Source: Saprospiraceae bacterium (GTDB lineage Bacteria > Bacteroidota > Bacteroidia > Bacteroidales > JAIPBB01). Taken from it: DNA of 11,295 bases. Shown here in pieces: positions 1 through 5,389 of this stretch. The DNA lies in assembly GCA_021739805.1 (NCBI GenBank), contig JAIPBB010000172.1, forward strand, positions 1 through 11,295, written 5' to 3'. The notes under the pieces were generated by a model, which searched no databases, was not told where the DNA came from, and worked only from the letters and a program-made list of their open reading frames with translations. Positions within the stretch are counted from its first letter, which is position 1; each line of letters begins with the position of its first letter. The translations under genes were made by a program, and so were the position numbers.

Positions 1-1737
1 GATTTCCGGTATGCTCTGTGGCCCATCAATAATACCAGATTGAAAAATCTCTTTTGTAACATCATCCTGAACAAAAATTACGCCTTGAAGATTATTTAAA
101 TTTTCAACTGTGTGCCGCGTGGGGAAAGTATAAGATTTAGTAACATTCACGAAAAAGTTTGGCTGAAATGGTCCAATTGAAGAGCCGCCAGCATCTGGCA
201 CCATTTTTTTCAATACATAATGAAATTCAGTCTCTCCATTTGTTGAAGCATTATTATGAGTTACTTTTTCAACAAGTGCGATATGTAATTTCAATGGTGT
301 CGTTGGATTAGTCCATTCTGGTAAAGGTAGTAATGAGGCTTTAATGGTAATAGCGTTTCCGTTTCTAACAAAACTTACATTAGTTATTGATAGATAGGCA
401 GCAGCAGGGAAACTTTGAAATTGAACCTGTTCATAATATCTCGGGTCTATTCTTGATGTTCCATTCACATACATATCCGGAATAGAATCCACTCCATAGA
501 AGCTTTTACGAGCATCTCCATCCACTGTTGAATATATATCAGGGGACTGTTGATATTTAATAACTGCGTATTTTCCGGGGTTTGCAGTAAATATTTTATT
601 TAGGGTATCGTTTCCATCCTTACATTCTTCTGATGCAGAACTTGAGAATACCTCATGGAACACCAAGCGAGGAACAAAAATTCCCATAACTTCTATTGTT
701 TTATAACAAGTATCATTACTAGTTTTTTGGTCAACATGACCCCCATTAATACTATCACACCACACTTTCAAATGGTAAATTCCTACTGTGTCAGGTAACC
801 ACCATTTGCTGTGGAAATACCAGTCGGTGCCAAGTTGTGGAATATTTGAAATTGTAACTTTATCAGTGTAAATTGAATCATTGTCAAATTGATAATTCAC
901 ATTATAGCTAGTCACATTTAAAGAACCAAAGTTTACCAGAGTTCCCCTAATTTCAATACTCGTTTTGCTTTGAAATGGATTTGTTTGTATCCAGTCAACT
1001 GACATATCATACTGTGGTCGTTGTCCGGGAATAAATTCGTAATATTCATTGTCGCTTTGTCCATCACCATAGCTGCTGGCAAGTGCATAAATATTTGGCG
1101 AACCGGCAACAGCAATAGCGGTAGAACTATTAATTTGTATCCCAAGAGTAAGTGGTGGTGAGCAACTATTCTTCTTTTTAGTCATTTGGTCAACGATGTA
1201 GATTTTATTGGTTGTTTCTTCTAGTACAATACTCCAATAAACATAACAATTGCCACCAGGCGGTGTACTATAAGAATCGAAGAAAATCCAGAGCTGACGT
1301 TGCCCGGGCTGACCAAAAGTTTTAGTAACTATATGGTCGTTTGATGAAGCGTCACCGGAAGCAATACCCCAAACACAGATTGAATTATTAGGAATATTTC
1401 CGGAAGGTATGTTGACATGAGGACCTGGATCTGCTGTTGCAGAAGTTGTAAAAGTTAAAACTCCTGAAGTATGAACTTTAAAGCTTGTTACTACAGCATC
1501 ATTAAATTTGAATGTGAAAGGAATTGTTTGAACCGCTGTCCATGCAGGTACTGTTGATGGTTGGATATCTGTCCAGCCGAAAGCCAATCCTCCTCCATAA
1601 GGCTTCTCGTTATTATTATTTAAATTGCCGGGATTTCCGCCGGGTGTAACAGGAGGTCCGTTGTAATAGTATCCTGTTTGAGAAATAACAAGAGACACTA
1701 TAAATACCATTGATAGGGTAAAAATTAATTTTTTCAT
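1..1737 (-). CDS. Secreted Omp28/T9SS-type protein with thioredoxin-like segment lacking CxxC (3' end outside window)
   Basis: This is an uninterrupted reading frame of 579 codons from the ATG at 1737 to the left edge, with no stop seen, so the C-terminus is missing. Residues 1-20 form a signal peptide (MKKLIFTLSMVFIVSLVIS, then Q). Residues about 45-235 are a beta-rich, Gly/Asn-rich module containing a FKFNDAVVTSFKVHTSGVL stretch, of a kind found in large secreted Bacteroidota proteins. Residues about 264-353 resemble a CARDB/Ig-like domain (DMSVDWIQTNPFQSKTSIEI onward). From about 357 it looks like the Omp28 thioredoxin-like fold: an EVFSSS strand, a SFYGVDSIPDMYVNG segment with the expected cis-proline, then a beta-rich tail. 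Where Omp28 proteins have CxxC, this one reads A368-S-E-E371-C372, so only one cysteine remains near the site. I infer a cell-surface or secreted structural or adhesin-like protein, probably ending in a T9SS sorting domain beyond the edge. It is divergent from the operon at 2158. The family call is moderate; the frame is certain. Confidence 0.85.
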   Translation of the reverse strand, partial: MKKLIFTLSMVFIVSLVISQTGYYYNGPPVTPGGNPGNLNNNNEKPYGGGLAFGWTDIQPSTVPAWTAVQTIPFTFKFNDAVVTSFKVHTSGVLTFTTSATADPGPHVNIPSGNIPNNSICVWGIASGDASSNDHIVTKTFGQPGQRQLWIFFDSYSTPPGGNCYVYWSIVLEETTNKIYIVDQMTKKKNSCSPPLTLGIQINSSTAIAVAGSPNIYALASSYGDGQSDNEYYEFIPGQRPQYDMSVDWIQTNPFQSKTSIEIRGTLVNFGSLNVTSYNVNYQFDNDSIYTDKVTISNIPQLGTDWYFHSKWWLPDTVGIYHLKVWCDSINGGHVDQKTSNDTCYKTIEVMGIFVPRLVFHEVFSSSASEECKDGNDTLNKIFTANPGKYAVIKYQQSPDIYSTVDGDARKSFYGVDSIPDMYVNGTSRIDPRYYEQVQFQSFPAAAYLSITNVSFVRNGNAITIKASLLPLPEWTNPTTPLKLHIALVEKVTHNNASTNGETEFHYVLKKMVPDAGGSSIGPFQPNFFVNVTKSYTFPTRHTVENLNNLQGVIFVQDDVTKEIFQSGIIDGPQSIPEI

Positions 1738-2157
1738 ACTTAAAACTGTTAGAATTTGTGAATACTAAAATTGGCTATAAAATTAATTGTCATAATAATA
1801 AGAAACAAGAAAATATTTAATTCTTTTTAAAAACTGAAAAACAATACACCTAAATTAATTTAATTGAGTTCATTGCGAAAAAATCAAATTGCTGTTCCGG
1901 AAAAATGAAATCTTAAACTTGTCGCAAAATATGAAATTATCTTTATATTTGCAAATTAATTATTGTTCAAGTATTTTCTTATTAGAATATTTTTAATTAA
2001 GCCCGATTCCAAAGAATTAAATCTGGCATCTGTTTTGTTAAAATCAAGCTCGGGGATAGTGATTAACAAAAAAATATTCTTTTATTGTTTTAATTAAAAT
2101 GAAATATTAATATTGCAATCCGAATTAATCAAGTTGAAAATAAATAATATTAATAAT
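1738..2157. other. Divergent intergenic region, 420 nt, with promoter and long leader
   Basis: No gene is seen here on either strand. The region separates the minus-strand gene starting at 1737 from the plus-strand operon starting at 2158. It is very AT-rich and holds one clear Bacteroidota-type promoter for the operon at 1918-1951, followed by about 200 nt of untranslated leader. In the leader, CCCGA at 2002-2006 can pair with TCGGG at 2050-2054, a weak 5-bp stem. No known riboswitch class was recognised, and no convincing promoter for the minus-strand gene was found. Confidence 0.6.
1918..1951 (+). promoter_or_regulatory. Bacteroidota-type sigma-ABfr promoter of the TlpA-DUF6029-Omp28 operon
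   Basis: TATATTTG at 1944-1951 matches the Bacteroidota -7 consensus TAnnTTTG exactly. CTTG at 1918-1921, 22 nt upstream, is a near match to the TTTG -33 element (usual spacing about 19-21). Transcription would start near 1957, giving a leader of about 200 nt before the ATG at 2158. The 3' part of the -7 element lies in a 10-bp palindrome, ATTTGCAAAT (1947-1956), which may be chance or a protein-binding site. Confidence 0.6.
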
Positions 2158-2688
2158 ATGAAAAAATTAAGCATAACACTATTATTGTCAGTGTTTTTTA
2201 TCGGTTTATGTGTAGCACAGGAAAATGACAAAAAATTCCAAACTATTCCATCTGCAAATCTGAAAACTATTAGTGGAGAAACTGTTAATTCAGAAACTTT
2301 TTCTAATGATGGCAAGCCATACATCATTTCATTCTGGGCAACATATTGTAAACCCTGCATAAAAGAACTTAATGCAATTGCAGAAGTTTATGATGACTGG
2401 CAGGAGGAGCAAGGTGTTAAAATTATTGCAATTTCGATTGATGATTCAAGAACTTCAAGAAGTGTTCCCGTGCTTATTAGTGGAAAAGGTTGGGAATATG
2501 AATTTTATCTTGATGAAAATAGTGATTTTAAAAGAGCTATGAATGTTAATAATGTTCCTCATACATTCATCGTAAATGGCAATAATGAAATTGTGTGGCA
2601 ACATACAACATATTCAGAAGGTGCAGAAGATGAACTCATAGAGTTAATTGAAAAGCTCAATAATGGCGAAGATATTTCAGGAGAATAA
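2158..2688 (+). CDS. TlpA/ResA-like secreted thioredoxin (CKPC)
   Basis: This is a 176-residue thioredoxin-fold protein acting outside the cytoplasm. The ATG at 2158 is chosen because it directly begins a signal peptide (MKKLSITLLLSVFFIGLCVA, predicted cut after A20). A TTG at 2113 would add 15 residues that spoil this N-terminus. Cys18 lies in the signal peptide without a good lipobox, so a soluble periplasmic or secreted form is likelier than a lipoprotein. The AhpC/TSA-TlpA-like domain covers about residues 28-165. The active site is WATYCKPC with C64 and C67, and the cis-proline is P134 in NVPHTF. The family carries out thiol-disulfide exchange on envelope proteins; the direction (reductase or oxidase) cannot be read from sequence, though TlpA/ResA relatives are mostly reductants. 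It is the first gene of the operon, 19 nt before the DUF6029 gene, which suggests that the barrel or the downstream Omp28-type lipoprotein is a partner. Confidence 0.93.
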   Translation: MKKLSITLLLSVFFIGLCVAQENDKKFQTIPSANLKTISGETVNSETFSNDGKPYIISFWATYCKPCIKELNAIAEVYDDWQEEQGVKIIAISIDDSRTSRSVPVLISGKGWEYEFYLDENSDFKRAMNVNNVPHTFIVNGNNEIVWQHTTYSEGAEDELIELIEKLNNGEDISGE

Positions 2689-2707
2689 TAAATAATTTCT
2701 AATAGTT

Positions 2708-4369
2708 GTGAGAAAAATATTATCAATAAATTGGAGCAAGCTAATTTTAATAATTTCCTTGCTCCCTTTGTTTTCTTTCGGACAAGATATTCTTAGCTCC
2801 GGACAAGTTCATGGCAATTTCCAGTTAGATGCCCAGTATTATCTCGAAGATTCCACCATTGGAGCACCTGAAGTCCCTGAAAAAATGGGAATGAATGCTT
2901 TTGCAAATATAATTTATACTAATAAAAATTTTGAAGCCGGAGTCAGATACGAAAGCTATCTTAATCCACTTCAAGGTTATGACACTCGCTATAAGGGGAA
3001 TGGATTTGCTTATAGGTATGCAAAATATACTAATGATGATTTTGAAATTACGGTGGGTAATTTTTATGAGCAATTTGGAACCGGATTAATCTTCCGTGCT
3101 TATGAAGAAAGAAATTTGGGCTACGATAATGCAGTTGATGGTATTAGAGTGAAATACAATCCTTTTAAAGGTGTAACTGTTAAAGGAATTGCCGGATATC
3201 AAAGAAATTTTTGGGAAAAGAGTGAAGGGATTATTAGGGGTATTGATGGAGAAATTTTCATAAATGATTTGGTGAAAAAATATCAGGACTCCAAAACAAG
3301 AGTAACTATTGGCGGTAGTTTTATTAGTAAATTTCAATCAGACCAAGATCCATTATATAAGCTGCCTGAAAATGTAGGATGTTACGGTGGTAGGCTTAGT
3401 GTTTCAAGAGGAAAAATTAATGTTTATAGCGAATATGCATATAAAATTAATGACCCTTCAGGTGTGAATGGATTTATTTATAAACCGGGAGAATCTTTAT
3501 TAATCGAAACTTCATATTCACCGAAAGGATTAGGGGTTTCTTTGGCAGTAAAGCGAGTTGATAATATGAATTATCGAACAGATAGAGCAGCAACAGGCTC
3601 TTCATTAAATATAAATTATTTGCCTGCATTAACCAAACTACACACTTATAGCTTGTCAGCAATTTATCCTTATGCCACACAGCCTAATGGTGAAATGGGA
3701 TTATCCGGAACTATAAATTATAAATTTAAAAAAGACACCAAAATAGGAGGAAAATACGGAACTGCAGTAGCACTTAATTATTCACGTGTAAATTCTATCG
3801 ACAAAACCGCAATTGACTCATTAACACCAATTGGTCAAAAAGGTACGCTGGGTTATGAATCAGAGTTTTTTAAGATAGGCGACAGGAAATATTATGAAGA
3901 TTTTAATATTGAAATCACAAAAAAATTCAATAAAAAAATTAAAGGTGTTTTTTCATGGGTAAATATGATGTACAATATTGATGTTAACCAGGGACATGCC
4001 GGACAGCCTGATGTTTATGCAAATATTGCTATTGCTGATGTTAGTTATAGGTTAAAGGATAGGAACTCAGTTCGTCTTGAATTACAACATCTTTCAACAC
4101 ATCAGGATGAGAGAAACTGGGCATTAGCTTTGGTAGAATACAGCACCAAACATTGGTTTTTTGCTTTGATGGATCAATATAATTATGGCAATGATGATAG
4201 CGAGAAGCAAATCCATTATTATACTGCATCAGTTGGATATAATAAAAATACAAGCCGAATCGCTTTATCTTACGGAAAACAGCGTGAAGGTATTTTATGT
4301 GTTGGCGGTGTTTGCAGAGCAGTTCCGGCAGCCAATGGATTAACACTTACTCTTACAAGTAGTTTTTAA
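2708..4369 (+). CDS. DUF6029-family outer-membrane beta-barrel protein
   Basis: The product has 553 residues. The start is a GTG at 2708: an in-frame TAA at 2693 closes the frame just upstream, and the GTG begins a good signal peptide (residues 1-25, ending LLPLFSFG, then Q26). The rest is a run of alternating beta-strands ending in Phe (LTLTLTSSF), the usual C-terminal signal for outer-membrane barrel assembly. I recognise features of the Bacteroidota family DUF6029 near the N-terminus: HGNFQLDAQYY (35-45), IGAPEVPEKM (51-60), RYESYLNPLQGYDTRYKGNG (80-99), and VGNFYEQFGTGLIFRAYEER (116-135). The family has no established function. Cysteines are C225 and a pair C531/C536 (CVGGVC) just before the last strand, which barrel topology places in the last extracellular loop. 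It is the middle gene of a three-gene operon between two CxxC proteins, suggesting a role in, or as a client of, disulfide exchange. That role is inference. Confidence 0.88.
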   Translation: MRKILSINWSKLILIISLLPLFSFGQDILSSGQVHGNFQLDAQYYLEDSTIGAPEVPEKMGMNAFANIIYTNKNFEAGVRYESYLNPLQGYDTRYKGNGFAYRYAKYTNDDFEITVGNFYEQFGTGLIFRAYEERNLGYDNAVDGIRVKYNPFKGVTVKGIAGYQRNFWEKSEGIIRGIDGEIFINDLVKKYQDSKTRVTIGGSFISKFQSDQDPLYKLPENVGCYGGRLSVSRGKINVYSEYAYKINDPSGVNGFIYKPGESLLIETSYSPKGLGVSLAVKRVDNMNYRTDRAATGSSLNINYLPALTKLHTYSLSAIYPYATQPNGEMGLSGTINYKFKKDTKIGGKYGTAVALNYSRVNSIDKTAIDSLTPIGQKGTLGYESEFFKIGDRKYYEDFNIEITKKFNKKIKGVFSWVNMMYNIDVNQGHAGQPDVYANIAIADVSYRLKDRNSVRLELQHLSTHQDERNWALALVEYSTKHWFFALMDQYNYGNDDSEKQIHYYTASVGYNKNTSRIALSYGKQREGILCVGGVCRAVPAANGLTLTLTSSF

Positions 4370-4390
4370 TTTTTTTTAATTTATTATATA

Positions 4391-5254
4391 ATGAGATTTC
4401 TTAGATTTATTGCACTAATAGTTTTATCGGGTTTTTTATTTATTTCTTGCGATAAAATTGAACCACCTTTTACTGAAAAGATAGTTGTTCCACCACTTAA
4501 AGATACGATTTTCAAAAAGGTACTTCTTGAAGAATATACCGGCTTCAAATGTGTTAACTGTCCTGCGGCTTCAGAATTGGCAGATTCATTGAAGCATGAT
4601 TATGGTGAAAGACTTATTGTGATGGCAGTTCATAATGGAAGTTTTGCACAACCATTTCCAAGCGGTCTTTTTTCTTATGATTTTAGAACTCCTGCAGGTG
4701 ATGCGTGGGGTGTGCATTTTGGATTGGGATCAAACCCTCCAAAAGGTATGGTAAACAGAATTGGATATCCCACTCAAAATATATTAAATCCCGATGATTG
4801 GCCAACAAAAATTCAAAATATTATTTTAGACTCTGCAGATGCCAATATTGAAATTCAAACAATATTAAATGAGACAACTAAAAAACTTAATGTTAACATT
4901 GATGCTTATTTTTATACTCAGTTAATTGGCGATTACTATGTTAATGTATGTTTAATTGAAGATAGTATTATAGAAAATCAAAAAATGCAAGGTGTTGGAG
5001 ATGTTCTTGATTATAATCATATGCATGCTCTAAGAGGTTCTATTAGCAGTATTTGGGGTGACTTTTTAGTTTCGAACCCAAGCCCTGACAGTGCAAATTC
5101 CATTTCACAATCATACACAGATTACACAATCTCAAATTATAGAGATTTGAAAAATTGTTCAGTTGTTGCCTTTATTTATAGACACGATAATGCTGCTGGT
5201 GGTAAATATGGAGAGTATGAAATAGTTCAGGCGGAGCAAAAGAAATTGAAGTAG
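4391..5254 (+). CDS. Omp28-related lipoprotein with CVNC motif
   Basis: The product has 287 residues. The ATG at 4391 begins a lipoprotein signal peptide, with lipobox FIS-C at C20, so the mature protein would be lipid-anchored, probably to the outer membrane and possibly at the surface. After a linker, residues about 44-140 form the Omp28 thioredoxin-like domain: LLEEYTGFKCVNCPAASELA with C54 and C57 as the CxxC pair, then VHNGSFAQP, and SNPPKGMVN with a candidate cis-proline at 116-117. Residues about 150-287 form a beta-rich C-terminal domain with two further cysteines (YYVNVCLIE, DLKNCSVVAF). Omp28 proteins are known from Porphyromonas as outer-membrane proteins; their enzymatic role is not settled, but the thioredoxin-like CxxC argues for redox activity. 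It is the last gene of the operon, 21 nt after the DUF6029 barrel, and a likely partner of that barrel and of the TlpA-like protein. Confidence 0.9.
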   Translation: MRFLRFIALIVLSGFLFISCDKIEPPFTEKIVVPPLKDTIFKKVLLEEYTGFKCVNCPAASELADSLKHDYGERLIVMAVHNGSFAQPFPSGLFSYDFRTPAGDAWGVHFGLGSNPPKGMVNRIGYPTQNILNPDDWPTKIQNIILDSADANIEIQTILNETTKKLNVNIDAYFYTQLIGDYYVNVCLIEDSIIENQKMQGVGDVLDYNHMHALRGSISSIWGDFLVSNPSPDSANSISQSYTDYTISNYRDLKNCSVVAFIYRHDNAAGGKYGEYEIVQAEQKKLK

Positions 5255-5263
5255 ATTATTTAT

Positions 5264-5298
5264 GTCGGAAGTCAGAAGTCCGAAGACGGAAGACAGAT
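5264..5298. repeat. Degenerate heptamer tandem array, 5 units, consensus GWCNGAA
   Basis: Five head-to-tail 7-bp units begin at 5264, 5271, 5278, 5285 and 5292. The consensus is GWCNGAA; the last unit ends in T rather than A. The array starts 9 nt after the stop codon of the Omp28-type gene, in the convergent intergenic region. Its composition is richer in G than the surrounding DNA. Confidence 0.8.
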
Positions 5299-5319
5299 TT
5301 CATTAAGTTCGAGACCTAT

Positions 5320-5389
5320 ATCCTGCATCTTGTATCTTGTATCCAGCATCCAGCATGCTGAATCCTGTATCTTGCATCCTGCATTGCCC
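5320..5389. repeat. Degenerate heptamer tandem array, 9-10 units, consensus ATCYWGY
   Basis: Nine consecutive 7-bp units run from 5320 to 5382, plus a decayed tenth to 5389, with consensus ATCYWGY. Adjacent identical pairs (5327 with 5334, and 5341 with 5348) point to unit duplication. One divergent unit at 5355 creates a 10-bp palindrome, CAGCATGCTG (5351-5360). The array abuts the stop codon (TAG, complement of 5389-5391) of the minus-strand receptor gene. The 21 nt between this array and the one at 5264-5298 equals three units, so both share one 7-bp phase. Confidence 0.8.

Noticed and set aside
933..1145. 70-codon minus-strand frame
   Set aside because: It lies in another frame inside the 579-codon gene at 1-1737, which has a signal peptide and recognisable domains; this one has none.
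2113..2157. Upstream TTG start for the TlpA-like protein
   Set aside because: It would put 15 charged and polar residues before a clean signal peptide; the ATG at 2158 fits better.
2200..2214. Lipobox at Cys18 of the TlpA-like protein
   Set aside because: The preceding residues I-G-L do not fit a lipobox, and a normal signal-peptidase I site follows at A20.
2825..4346. Several minus-strand frames of 68-101 codons
   Set aside because: They lie wholly opposite the DUF6029 gene, have no family features, and are explained by AT-rich sequence.
5264..5389. CRISPR array
   Set aside because: The units are 7 bp in direct tandem with no spacers, and no cas genes are present.
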